Position numbers and translations under genes: made by a program. The notes beneath the pieces are model-generated. The model was given only the letters and a program-made list of their open reading frames with translations. It did not search any database and had not been told where the DNA came from. From Pseudomonas viridiflava (GTDB taxonomy: Bacteria > Pseudomonadota > Gammaproteobacteria > Pseudomonadales > Pseudomonadaceae): a stretch of 64,000 nt of DNA. This document shows positions 53,030-61,159 of this stretch, one piece after another. Location of the stretch: NCBI RefSeq assembly GCF_900580675.1, contig NZ_UTBG01000012.1:1-64000 (forward strand), in the 5' to 3' direction. Every line of letters starts with the position of its first letter. The first letter of the stretch is position 1.

Positions 53030-53967
53030 TCACTGATTATTCCGACCCGCTGATCGTGCAGGAAGTGTCCCCGCGCGACGGCCTGCAAATCGAGCCGACC
53101 TGGGTTGAGACTGCCGACAAGATCGCCCTGATCGACCAGCTTTCATTGGCCGGTTTTTCGCGTATCGAAGCCGGTTCGTTTGTCTCGCCCAAAGCCATCC
53201 CGGCCTTGCGTGATGGCGAACAAGTGTTCCAGGGCATTCAGCGCGCACCCGGCGTGATCTACGTGGCGTTGATCCCCAACCTCAAAGGCGCCCAGCGCGC
53301 CATCGAGTCGCGTGCGGACGAGCTGAACCTGGTGATGTCCGCCAGCCAGACCCACAACCTGGCGAATATGCGCATGCGCTGCGAGGCGTCGTTGGCAGCG
53401 TTTGGCGACATTGTCAGTTTTGCCGCCGAGCACCCGGTGCGGCTCAATGGCAGCATTGCCACCACCTTTGGCTGCCCGTTCGAAGGCAAGATCGATGAAG
53501 ACCGCGTGCTGCAGATTGTCGACGCTTATCTGGAACTGGGCATCCAGGGCATCAGCCTGGCCGACACCACCGGCATGGCCAATCCGCGCCAGGTCGAACG
53601 GCTGGTCAAGCGTGTGTTGCAGCGCGTGCCCGCCGGTGACCTGACGTTGCATTTTCACAACACCCGCGGCCAGGGTTTGTGCAACGTGCTGGCCGCCTAC
53701 GAAGCCGGCGCCCGACGTTTTGACGCAGCCCTCGGCGGCTTGGGTGGCTGCCCGTTTGCGCCGGGCGCGTCGGGCAATATCTGCACCGAAGATTTGGTCA
53801 ACCTATGCGAGGAGGTCGGGATTCACACCGGAATCGACCTGCCGCATTTGCTGGACATGTCCCGCCGCTTACCGGCCTTGCTCGGCCACGAGCTGCCCGG
53901 CCAAGTGGCCAAAGCCGGGCGCAACTGCGATTTGCATCCGCCACCGGCTTACATCGCCACGCTGTAA
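53026..53967 (+). CDS. HMG-CoA lyase-like aldol-type lyase
   Basis: A 313-residue TIM-barrel lyase of the HMG-CoA lyase/isopropylmalate synthase superfamily. Arg17-Asp18 (SPRDGLQIEP) and the histidine pair in HFHNT (209-213) bind the divalent metal and substrate, and the HMG-CoA lyase signature appears as GGLGGCPFAPGASGN with the active-site Cys242. It would split the CoA ester made by the upstream CoA-transferase, for HMG-CoA giving acetoacetate and acetyl-CoA. Translation is coupled to that gene. An MFS importer follows 60 bp later. Confidence 0.9.
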   Translation: MITDYSDPLIVQEVSPRDGLQIEPTWVETADKIALIDQLSLAGFSRIEAGSFVSPKAIPALRDGEQVFQGIQRAPGVIYVALIPNLKGAQRAIESRADELNLVMSASQTHNLANMRMRCEASLAAFGDIVSFAAEHPVRLNGSIATTFGCPFEGKIDEDRVLQIVDAYLELGIQGISLADTTGMANPRQVERLVKRVLQRVPAGDLTLHFHNTRGQGLCNVLAAYEAGARRFDAALGGLGGCPFAPGASGNICTEDLVNLCEEVGIHTGIDLPHLLDMSRRLPALLGHELPGQVAKAGRNCDLHPPPAYIATL

Positions 53968-54027
53968 CGCCGCACCAGACAACAAAAACAATCGGGCGCC
54001 TGTGAGCAGCCCGCTGGAGAGAAACCC

Positions 54028-55359
54028 ATGAGCACTAATACGTTGGAGGCCGGCGCGCGCCCTGCCGCTGAAATCGATGCCGAAAAAGCCCTGGTCAGCA
54101 AGGTCGCCTGGCGCCTGATGCCGCTGATCATGGTGTGTTACCTGTTCGCGTTTTTTGACCGCATCAACATCAGCTTTGCCAAGTTCCAACTGCAAGCTGA
54201 CTTGAGCCTGAGCGACACCGCCTATGGCCTGGGCGCCGGGTTGTTTGTGGTGGGTTACGTGATCTTCGAAGTGCCGAGCAACATGATGCTGTACAAGGTC
54301 GGCGCGCGGCGCTGGATCGCACGAATCATGATGTCGTGGGGCCTGGCCACGGCGGCGATGGTGTTTGTCACGGCCGAATGGCAGTTCTATGGCCTGCGCT
54401 TCATCATCGGCGCGATGGAGGCGGGCTTTGCGCCCGGCGTGCTGTATTACCTGACGCTGTGGTTCCCGCAGCATTTCCGTGGACGCATCACCTCGATGCT
54501 GTTCCTCGCCTCTGCATTCGCCGGTTTGGTCGGCGCGCCGTTCTCCGGCCTGGTGCTGGAGCACCTCGACGGCGTGCTGCAGATGCGCGGCTGGCACTGG
54601 TTGTTCCTGCTCGGCGGTTTGCCGTGCATTGGATTGGGGTTGCTGGTGTTGATGTTGCTCAAGGACCGTATCGAAGACGCGCACTGGCTAACGTCCGCCG
54701 AGAGGGCCTTGTTGTCGAGCCGCATCGCCAAGCATGAGCCGAACCAGCACGGCGGCTCGCTGCTGTCGGCGATTCGTATTCCAGGCTTCTTGATGCTCGG
54801 GTTTATCTACTTTCTGATCCAGGTGGCGTCCTACGGCCTGAACTTCTGGGCTCCGCAACTGATCCGCAGCGCCGGCACCCAGAGCCCGGTGATGATCGGC
54901 TTGCTCACCGCCATTCCGTATGTGTGTGGCGCGATCAGCATGGTGGTGATCGGGCGGTTGTCGGATGCCACCGGCGAGCGTCGCAAGTTCGTCTGTGGCC
55001 TGGTGGTGCTCGGCGCGGTGGGCTTCTTCTGTGCCGGGATCTTTGCCGACCACACCACCTTCCTGATCATCGCCCTGGGCATGTTGGGTGCCGGCATCAT
55101 TGCCTCTATCCCGACCTTCTGGACCCTGCCACCCAAATTGCTGGCCGGCGCGGGTGCCGGTGCAGCGGGCGGGATTGCGGTGATCAATACCCTCGGGCAG
55201 TTCGGCGGGATCGTCAGCCCGGTGATGGTCGGGCGGATCAAAGACCTTACCGGCAGCACCACCCCGGCACTCTATGTGATTGGCGTATGCGCGCTGTTGG
55301 CGGCGGCGTTGCTGCTGTGGGGCCTGCCGCAAAAGCTGCGCACGCTGGACAAGGGCTGA
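54028..55359 (+). CDS. MFS anion:cation symporter (ACS family)
   Basis: A 443-residue major facilitator of the phthalate permease/ACS group, which takes up organic anions with protons. It has twelve hydrophobic segments, YLFAFFDRINISFAKFQLQADL in helix 1 (typical of the family) and EAGFAPGVLYYLTLWFP in helix 4. It is the last gene of the likely operon with the CoA-transferase and lyase and is probably the uptake system for their substrate. The stop codon TGA is immediately followed by TCA, the reverse-strand stop of the next gene, so the two convergent genes meet within one palindrome TGATCA. Confidence 0.88.
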   Translation: MSTNTLEAGARPAAEIDAEKALVSKVAWRLMPLIMVCYLFAFFDRINISFAKFQLQADLSLSDTAYGLGAGLFVVGYVIFEVPSNMMLYKVGARRWIARIMMSWGLATAAMVFVTAEWQFYGLRFIIGAMEAGFAPGVLYYLTLWFPQHFRGRITSMLFLASAFAGLVGAPFSGLVLEHLDGVLQMRGWHWLFLLGGLPCIGLGLLVLMLLKDRIEDAHWLTSAERALLSSRIAKHEPNQHGGSLLSAIRIPGFLMLGFIYFLIQVASYGLNFWAPQLIRSAGTQSPVMIGLLTAIPYVCGAISMVVIGRLSDATGERRKFVCGLVVLGAVGFFCAGIFADHTTFLIIALGMLGAGIIASIPTFWTLPPKLLAGAGAGAAGGIAVINTLGQFGGIVSPVMVGRIKDLTGSTTPALYVIGVCALLAAALLLWGLPQKLRTLDKG

Positions 55360-55848
55360 TCAGTTGGCGCTGGCCAATGCCGGAGCGGGCGTGGCGCTGA
55401 ACTGAATCAACGCCACCCCGCCGATCAACAACAACGCCCCCAACACACGGGGCGTTGTCAGTTGGCGCTCCACCAGACCGAACAGGCCGAAGTGGTCGAG
55501 CAGCAGCGAGGCGAGAATCTGCCCGGCCATGGCCAGGGCAATAAACCCGGATGCCCCCAGCTTGGGCAGCAGCATCAACGCCAACGAGATAAAGCACACG
55601 CCAAACGCGCCACCGGCCCACATCCACAAGGGGGCCTTGGTGATAAACGCCAGGCTCGGCAGCGGCAAGCGCAGCGCCACGATCACCGGCAGCAAGACAA
55701 CGATGCTGACCAGCAGCGACGCCAATGTGGCCCACAACGGATGACCGAGCCCGCGCCCAAGGTTGGCATTGATCGCACTTTGAAACGGCACCACCGCGCC
55801 GGCGATCACCGCCAGTGCCAACAATCCCAGCCAATGCAACGTCGTCAT
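55360..55848 (-). CDS. YdcZ/DUF606-type DMT permease
   Basis: A 162-residue membrane protein with five hydrophobic helices, one half of the usual ten-helix DMT fold, as in the DUF606/YdcZ family that forms dimers. Markers are GAVVPFQSAINANLGRGLGHPLWATLASLLVS in the first two helices and GQILASLLLDHFGLFG near residue 110. The substrate is unknown. It is convergent with the MFS gene, with stop codons directly abutting, and divergent from the next LysR gene, which may regulate it. Confidence 0.85.
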   Translation of the reverse strand: MTTLHWLGLLALAVIAGAVVPFQSAINANLGRGLGHPLWATLASLLVSIVVLLPVIVALRLPLPSLAFITKAPLWMWAGGAFGVCFISLALMLLPKLGASGFIALAMAGQILASLLLDHFGLFGLVERQLTTPRVLGALLLIGGVALIQFSATPAPALASAN

Positions 55849-55916
55849 CGTGAATCTCCCAAAGGTTTTGCTGGACTCTAGGCTATTCGTCGCGCAAATT
55901 TAAATTCCAAGTTCTT

Positions 55917-56831
55917 ATGATGAGCATGCAGCTGATGAATGATCTGCGCCGCATCGATCTCAACCTGTTGGTGATCCTCGACGCCTTGCTCGGTGAGCAA
56001 CACGTCACCCGCGCCGCCGAGCGTTTGCACTTGAGTCAGCCCGCGGTCAGCCATGCGTTGGCACGCTTGCGCGACCTGCTGGGCGACCCCTTGCTGGTGC
56101 GCCAAGGCGGTACGCTGGTGCCGACCGCCCGCGCCCTGGAGTTGGCAGCCCCGCTGGCCGAGGCCCTGGCCCAGGTGCAGGCGCTGCTGGCGCCGAATCG
56201 GTTTGACCCGGCATCGGCCAAACGCCGGTTCCGCGTGGCGATGTCTGATTACAGCGCGGCGATTTTCCTGCCAAAATTAGTACGCGTCCTACGCCATGAG
56301 GCGCCAGGCATCGACCTGCAGATCATCCAGACCAGCCGCGAAGGCATGGTCGACGGCGTGCTCAATGGCGATATCGACCTGGCTGCCGGGGTGTTCCCGG
56401 ATATGCCCGCCGAACTGCGCACCACGCCCTTGTTCGAGGAGCATTACACCTGCCTGGTGGACCGCAGCAGCTTGCCGGAGCAGGGTTCTTTGGATCTGCC
56501 CACCTACCTGTCGCGGCCCCATGTACTGCTGGAAATGCGTGGCAGCGGCACCCCGGAAATCGAACGTGCGCTGACGGCGATTCGTGAGCGCCGGCACGTG
56601 GCGATCAGCCTGCCGCATTGGGGCGTGGCGCCGCAGTTGATCCAGGGTACGGACCTGATCCTGACGGTATCGTCGCGCGGCTTGCTGAACATTGATCAGC
56701 AGCACCTGCTGGCGGTCCCGCCGCCGTTTCATATCCCCTCGTTTGCTTTTGAGTTGGCGTGGCATGCACGGCGCGGCGGCGATTCGGGGCTGCAGTGGTT
56801 GATGGGGCAGGTGCAGGGTGTTTTGAGTTAG
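55917..56831 (+). CDS. LysR-family transcriptional regulator
   Basis: A 304-residue LysR-type regulator of the NodD/SyrM-like subgroup, with DLRRIDLNLLVILDALLGEQHVTRAAERLHLSQPAVSHALARLR containing the helix-turn-helix (about residues 25-50). Several in-frame methionines lie in the first ten codons and the true start cannot be fixed; the first was used. It is divergent from the YdcZ-type permease gene with a 68-bp gap and 67 bp before the LysE-type exporter gene, so it could control either. Confidence 0.87.
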   Translation: MMSMQLMNDLRRIDLNLLVILDALLGEQHVTRAAERLHLSQPAVSHALARLRDLLGDPLLVRQGGTLVPTARALELAAPLAEALAQVQALLAPNRFDPASAKRRFRVAMSDYSAAIFLPKLVRVLRHEAPGIDLQIIQTSREGMVDGVLNGDIDLAAGVFPDMPAELRTTPLFEEHYTCLVDRSSLPEQGSLDLPTYLSRPHVLLEMRGSGTPEIERALTAIRERRHVAISLPHWGVAPQLIQGTDLILTVSSRGLLNIDQQHLLAVPPPFHIPSFAFELAWHARRGGDSGLQWLMGQVQGVLS

Positions 56832-56898
56832 CCACGATTGCACTCGCCGGCAGAACGTGCAGAATTCATGCACCTCACCGCCTGTCAGAGTCGCGCCC

Positions 56899-57540
56899 AT
56901 GACCCCATCGTTGCTGTTTGCAGTGCTTGCTTCGGGTTTCATCTACGGGATTACGCCAGGCCCTGGGGTGTTGGCCGTGTTCGGCATCGGCGCCGCCCGT
57001 GGCCGTCGCGCCGGGGCGGGGTTTTTGTGCGGGCATTTGCTGGGCGATGTGGTGTGGTGCAGCACTGCGTTGATTGCGATTGTGGGCGCGCGGGAAGTCG
57101 GCAGCAGTGCCTTTGATGTGCTGGGCGTGCTCAGTGGCCTGTACCTGTTCTGGCTCGGCTGGCGCGCCATCCGCACCCAGCGCCGCAGCAGCGACGCGCC
57201 CCAGGGCGCCGCACGGCATCCGTTCTGGCACGGCATCCTGTTCGGCCTGACCAACCCGAAGGCTTACCCGGTGGCCGTGGCGACCTTTACCGCGCTGCTG
57301 TCCAGCCGTGCCGAGTTGCTGACCTGGGCGATGCTCCCGTCGTTGATCTTCCTCAGCTTCATCGGCGGGCTGCTGGCCTACGCCATCCTGATCGGCGTGG
57401 TGGGCGCCCAGCGGGTGCGCACGGTGTATCAGCGCCATGAAATCCTGATCACCAGACTCTGCGGCGTGATGTTCATCGGCTTCGCGATCAATGCTCTGGC
57501 ACACGCGCTGCCGGGGCTTTTCGGCACTAAACCCGCCTGA
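56899..57540 (+). CDS. LysE-family exporter
   Basis: A 213-residue RhtB/LysE-type inner membrane exporter of amino acids or related metabolites. The start at 56899 (MTPSLLFAVLASGFIYGITPGPGVL) gives the standard N-terminus with the GPG motif; the upstream in-frame ATG at 56857 adds non-conserved residues. Six hydrophobic segments are present and the FWHGILFGLTNPKAYPVAVATF stretch (near residues 108-128) is the conserved fourth region. The actual substrate is unknown. Confidence 0.87.
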   Translation: MTPSLLFAVLASGFIYGITPGPGVLAVFGIGAARGRRAGAGFLCGHLLGDVVWCSTALIAIVGAREVGSSAFDVLGVLSGLYLFWLGWRAIRTQRRSSDAPQGAARHPFWHGILFGLTNPKAYPVAVATFTALLSSRAELLTWAMLPSLIFLSFIGGLLAYAILIGVVGAQRVRTVYQRHEILITRLCGVMFIGFAINALAHALPGLFGTKPA

Positions 57541-57659
57541 TGCAGCCATGACCGTTCGTCGCACTGGTGAGTTTTTTCTAAACCTTTGCCGCGCATAAAA
57601 TTCGAATCCAGGGCGGGGTGTATTCCCCCGCACCTATTTTTACCCTGGAGGAACCCATC

Positions 57660-58187
57660 ATGAGCCGCATGGCTATCCGGTTACGCACCGCCAGTTTCGC
57701 GATGCTGCTGGGCCTCGGCGCCAGCAATGCTTTCGCCCAGTCGCCTGCTGAATTCATCGAGCAGGCTTCGGCCAAAGGTATGGCCGATATCGAAACCAGT
57801 CGCATGGCCCACGCCAAAACCTCGTCCCAGGAAATCAAGGATTACACCATCGAGGTGATCAACGAGCGGACCCTGGCCAACCAGCACTTGGCGGCCATCG
57901 CCAAGAAGCTCGACCTGTCGGTGGCGCCGCGCGAGAAAATCGTCGACAAGGCCGAAACCCTGATGCCCGAACTCAAGGATGGCGATTCCTTCGACGCCGC
58001 CTACACCGCGCAGCAGGTCAAGGAAAACGAAGACGCCATCGCCTTGTTCAAAAAAGAAGGCGCGGCGTCGAATGTGCCGGAAATAAAAGCGCTGGTGGAT
58101 GAGACGCTGCCCAAGTTGGAGGAGCGTCTGCAGAAAGCCCGTGCCCTGGCGTCGACCTACGGTAAAGGTCATCAAGGCGAAGGTTAA
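57660..58187 (+). CDS. DUF4142-family periplasmic protein
   Basis: A 175-residue exported protein of the DUF4142 (ferritin-like helical bundle) family. The ATG at 57660 follows TGGAGGAA and gives a signal peptide cut after AFAQ (about residue 22). The mature protein is a four-helix type with FIEQASAKGMADIETSRMA and the family core KDYTIEVINERTLANQHLAAIAKKLDL. Relatives have been linked loosely to stress resistance, with no defined biochemistry. A strong terminator follows. Confidence 0.85.
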   Translation: MSRMAIRLRTASFAMLLGLGASNAFAQSPAEFIEQASAKGMADIETSRMAHAKTSSQEIKDYTIEVINERTLANQHLAAIAKKLDLSVAPREKIVDKAETLMPELKDGDSFDAAYTAQQVKENEDAIALFKKEGAASNVPEIKALVDETLPKLEERLQKARALASTYGKGHQGEG

Positions 58188-58204
58188 GCCTGTTGCCTGA
58201 TATG

Positions 58205-58241
58205 AAAAACGGCGGTTGGAGTTCATCCAACCGCCGTTTCT
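58205..58241. terminator. Bidirectional terminator
   Basis: AAAACGGCGGTTGGA pairs with TCCAACCGCCGTTT around a short GTTCA loop, with A and T runs at the ends. It serves both the DUF4142 gene and the convergent membrane protein gene, whose stop codon abuts it. Confidence 0.92.
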
Positions 58242-58667
58242 TCAGGCCTGGTTCAAATCGGTTTTATTCGGTTTTGCGTCGTCGACCGCTTCACCGCAAC
58301 TGCTGTTGAGGCTGATGCTGCCCATGGCGCCAATGCTGCGGTATTCATTGCGCAGTTTTTCCAGCTCTTTGCGGTCCAGACCATCCAGGCTCAGCACGGC
58401 GTTCTGCGCATCCTTGGACACACGCAGCAGTTCATCGATCTTGATGTGCAGGATGTCGTTGTCGCGGTTTTGCGTGTTTTGGATCAGAAACACCATCAGG
58501 AAAGTAATGATGGTGGTCGAGGTATTGATGATCAGCTGCCAGGTGTCGTTGTAATGGAAATAGGGCCCGCTCAGGCTCCACAGGAAAATCAACGCAACGG
58601 CCGCGTAAAACGTCCGGGCACTGCCTGCCCAGCGGGACAGGGATTGGGAGACTGCAGAAAATTTCAT
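58242..58667 (-). CDS. Low-affinity iron permease family membrane protein
   Basis: A 141-residue protein of the low-affinity iron permease family (named after yeast Fet4, though bacterial members are uncharacterised). Two helices are clear: residues about 18-35 and 45-62, with the family core SGPYFHYNDTWQLIINTSTTIITFLMVFLIQNTQNRD between and after them. A charged C-terminal tail of 70 residues contains a helical segment (KDAQNAVLSLDGLDRKELEKLRNEY). Iron transport by this short form is not established. Confidence 0.8.
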   Translation of the reverse strand: MKFSAVSQSLSRWAGSARTFYAAVALIFLWSLSGPYFHYNDTWQLIINTSTTIITFLMVFLIQNTQNRDNDILHIKIDELLRVSKDAQNAVLSLDGLDRKELEKLRNEYRSIGAMGSISLNSSCGEAVDDAKPNKTDLNQA

Positions 58668-58780
58668 GACCGTTTTCCTCGATGGATGAGTGATGAAATG
58701 ATTGACCGCAGTCGTGCCTTGAAATTTCTTTTTACAATTAGCCCCCTGAACAAAGTTGTACGTTTTTGTCGCGAAGGCGC

Positions 58781-59281
58781 CTAGAACGCCAGTTCAGCCT
58801 GCCCGGTGCCTTCCAGCGCGAGCAGATACTGCTTGGCCTCAAGGCCCCCGGCAAACCCGGTCAGCCCGCCCGAAGCACCAATCACGCGATGGCACGGTGC
58901 AACGATCGAGATGGGGTTGCGGCCATTGGCTGCGCCCACCGCGCGTACGGCTTTCGGGTTGCCAATCTGATGGGCAATCTGGCTGTAGCTGCGGGTTTCA
59001 CCGAACGGAATGGTCAGCAGGGCCTGCCAGACGCGTTTCTGAAAGTCAGTGCCGGTGAAGTCCAGCTCCAGCTCGAACCGGTTACGTGTCCCGGCGAAGT
59101 ATTCCTTCAACTGGCGCTCGGCTTCCAGCAGCACCGGGCTGCTGTTGGCTTCGTGCAGCTCACCCAGGCGCACGCGGTTGGCGCGTTCACATTCCCACAG
59201 GATGGCGCTGAGCTTGCCAGCGCGTCCCACCAGGGTCAGTTCGCCGACAGGGGAGGGCATGCGTTTGTATTCATAGGGCAT
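58781..59281 (-). CDS. ogt: Methylated-DNA--protein-cysteine methyltransferase
   Basis: A 166-residue suicide DNA repair protein that removes alkyl groups from O6-alkylguanine. The acceptor is Cys130 in the invariant PCHRVIG motif; the DNA-binding helix-turn-helix is around RSYSQIAHQIGNPKAVRAVGAANGRNP with the arginine finger, and GFAGGLEAKQYLLALE follows. There is no Ada N-terminal domain, so this is the Ogt form. The start at 59281 (MPYEYKRMPS) was chosen because the frame upstream overlaps hicB out of phase. Confidence 0.92.
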   Translation of the reverse strand: MPYEYKRMPSPVGELTLVGRAGKLSAILWECERANRVRLGELHEANSSPVLLEAERQLKEYFAGTRNRFELELDFTGTDFQKRVWQALLTIPFGETRSYSQIAHQIGNPKAVRAVGAANGRNPISIVAPCHRVIGASGGLTGFAGGLEAKQYLLALEGTGQAELAF

Positions 59282-59372
59282 GAGCGGGCTCCGGGGTGGG
59301 GTGGGCTTTGTGCCAATCCAGCGCGGCCATCCCCACTGAAAACTTCGTTTCTTGCGGTTGAATTCGAGCCGA

Positions 59373-59783
59373 TCAGTGGTCCTGCTGCAGCACTTTGAGT
59401 GCAGCCGATGCCAGGAAACCCGAGCGGCTTTTTTCCTCCGGGTGGTTGAGGACGTATTCATCAATCCGATTGAGCAGATAGCCTGGCAAGGTGATGTTGA
59501 GTTTCTGCGCCTTGCCCAGGTATTTGGTGACGTCAATGTCCACCACTGCCCAGGTGCAGCCGGCGTACTGTGGGTTGGCTGCATGCAAGGTGACTTTCTG
59601 GGCGCCGGGAATCGGTGCGCCATCCTCCGCAAGGATTTCGAAGTGCCCTTCAATGGCTTCACGGGCCATGGCCATGGCGTCATCCAGGTCGTCGCCTGCC
59701 GAATAGCAGCCAGGGATATCCGGCACTTCCACGCCCCAGGCATGGTCTTGGTCGCCGGTTGAAATTGCGATTGGGTACAGCAT
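59373..59783 (-). CDS. hicB: HicB-family antitoxin
   Basis: A 136-residue antitoxin. The N-terminal partly degenerate RNase H-like HicB domain has the family pattern EVPDIPGCYSAGDDLDDAMAMAREAIEGHFEILAEDG (residues about 19-55). The C-terminal part (LNITLPGYLLNRIDEYVLNHPEEKSRSGFLASAAL) looks like a ribbon-helix-helix DNA-binding domain, giving it the means to autoregulate the operon. It lies 22 bp downstream of hicA on the same strand, in the common toxin-first order. Confidence 0.9.
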   Translation of the reverse strand: MLYPIAISTGDQDHAWGVEVPDIPGCYSAGDDLDDAMAMAREAIEGHFEILAEDGAPIPGAQKVTLHAANPQYAGCTWAVVDIDVTKYLGKAQKLNITLPGYLLNRIDEYVLNHPEEKSRSGFLASAALKVLQQDH

Positions 59784-59805
59784 GTTCGTTGTCCTCCAGG
59801 GGTGC

Positions 59806-59988
59806 CTAACTCAGCAGAGCCTGTTTCAAAATGCTTTTGGCGGTCTTGTCCAGCAGGTCCTTTTTGGGATGGGGAATCGTCACCAGCCCCGGTTTTGTCG
59901 GGTGCTTGAAGTGGTGGTGGCTGCCCCTGATACGTACCAGGTACCAGCCGTCCGCGACGATATGCCCAATCAGATATCGGCTATCCAC
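59806..59988 (-). CDS. hicA: HicA-family mRNA interferase toxin
   Basis: A 60-residue toxin of the HicA type, a double-stranded RNA-binding-like fold that cleaves mRNA when free of HicB. The catalytic histidine is in GSHHHFKHP (about residues 22-30) and the end PHPKKDLLDKTAKSILKQALL is typical. The start codon is GTG, preceded by a perfect GGAGG ribosome site nine bases upstream. The promoter is readable just upstream. Confidence 0.9.
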   Translation of the reverse strand: MDSRYLIGHIVADGWYLVRIRGSHHHFKHPTKPGLVTIPHPKKDLLDKTAKSILKQALLS

Positions 59989-60011
59989 ATCACCTCCTTG
60001 TGGTGTGTGTT

Positions 60012-60046
60012 GGTGGTGACTATAACCACCGAAAATAAATTATCAA
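60012..60046 (-). promoter_or_regulatory. hicAB promoter with overlapping operator
   Basis: Minus strand: -35 TTGATA (60041-60046), a 16-bp spacer and -10 TATAGT (60019-60024), each 5 of 6 to consensus. An inverted repeat GGTGGT / ACCACC (60012-60017 and 60025-60030) brackets the -10 element and would let a repressor block it; HicB, with its ribbon-helix-helix domain, is the natural candidate. The hicA start codon is 24 bp further on. Confidence 0.65.
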
Positions 60047-60157
60047 CACTCTACCTACCAACGGTCGATGACCGGTGTTTTCAGTAAGCGCTAGGTGGAG
60101 TGTATGACCGTGCGGGAAAGGCGTTCGGAAGAGGTATTGCGAGGTTTTTCGAATACG

Positions 60158-61051
60158 TCAGCGAGTGTGTAACGCCTCGCCAATAACGGCGAGAAAGGCG
60201 TCAGCCAACAGGCTTTGTCTTTGCGTAGGGGTCAGTACCCACAATTGCGTACACGCATCCACCTCCACCAGCGGTTGGTAGGTAACGCCCTTGTTCATCA
60301 AGCTCCGGGTGCAGGCGGGCACCAGCGCCACCCCTTGGCCGGCTGCCACCAATGCAATGATCGAGGTGATCTGCCGCCCGGTCGGCCCGGCACGTAGCGG
60401 CACACCATGGCGCCGGTAAAGCTGCTCGATGGATTGGTTAAGGCCCGAGCCGTAGTCGGCTGGAAACAGAATCAACGGGTAGGCACCGAGCTGCACCAGG
60501 CTCACGTCCACCTGGCGGGCCAGCGGGCTGTCACTGGACACCGCGGCCACCAAGCGTTCCTCGCCCAGCGACAGCGCCTGCACCTCGTTGTTTTGCGGTA
60601 CCAGCCGGCTCAGGCCGATATCCACGCGGCCGTCAGCCACTTGCGCACCGAGGCTGCCGGAGGCGCATTCCACCAGGGTCAACTGCACATCCGGAAACCG
60701 CTGGGCGAAGGCCTGGATCGCCTGGCTGAACAGGTCCGACAGGGCAATCGAGCTGACGTAGCCCAACGCCAGTTGCCCGGCCGTGCCCGCAGCCAATTTG
60801 CCGGCGATCACTTGGGCCAGCTCCACCTGTTCCAGTACGCCACGGGCATACGGCAAAAACGCCTGGCCCTGGGCGGTGAGGGATACCGTGCGGCTGGTGC
60901 GATCAAACAGCTTGAAACCCAACTCGGCCTCAAGCGCTGAAATCTGCCGGGTCAGGGGCGGCTGCGCGAGGTGCAGGCGCAGCGCCGCGCGGCCGAAGTG
61001 CAGTTCTTCGGCGACTGTCAGAAAGTAACGCAGCTTGCGTAGGTCGAGCAT
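60158..61051 (-). CDS. LysR-family transcriptional regulator (CatR/BenM-like group)
   Basis: A 297-residue LysR-type regulator whose N-terminus MLDLRKLRYFLTVAEELHFGRAALRLHLAQPPLTRQISALEAELGF is typical of the CatR/BenM/CbbR-like branch, with the helix-turn-helix in FGRAALRLHLAQPPLTRQI (about residues 19-37). The effector domain is of normal length. It is divergent from two MFS transporter genes with a 108-bp gap and is likely to regulate them. The inducer is unknown. Confidence 0.88.
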   Translation of the reverse strand: MLDLRKLRYFLTVAEELHFGRAALRLHLAQPPLTRQISALEAELGFKLFDRTSRTVSLTAQGQAFLPYARGVLEQVELAQVIAGKLAAGTAGQLALGYVSSIALSDLFSQAIQAFAQRFPDVQLTLVECASGSLGAQVADGRVDIGLSRLVPQNNEVQALSLGEERLVAAVSSDSPLARQVDVSLVQLGAYPLILFPADYGSGLNQSIEQLYRRHGVPLRAGPTGRQITSIIALVAAGQGVALVPACTRSLMNKGVTYQPLVEVDACTQLWVLTPTQRQSLLADAFLAVIGEALHTR

Positions 61052-61159
61052 CCTGGTCCTTGGGTATTGATCGGTCGGAAATCGGTATTGGTCACGATCA
61101 TGCCGCTCATTCTATAAAGGCGTAACAAAATAAAACGCAAAATAAAAACGAGAGAGTGC

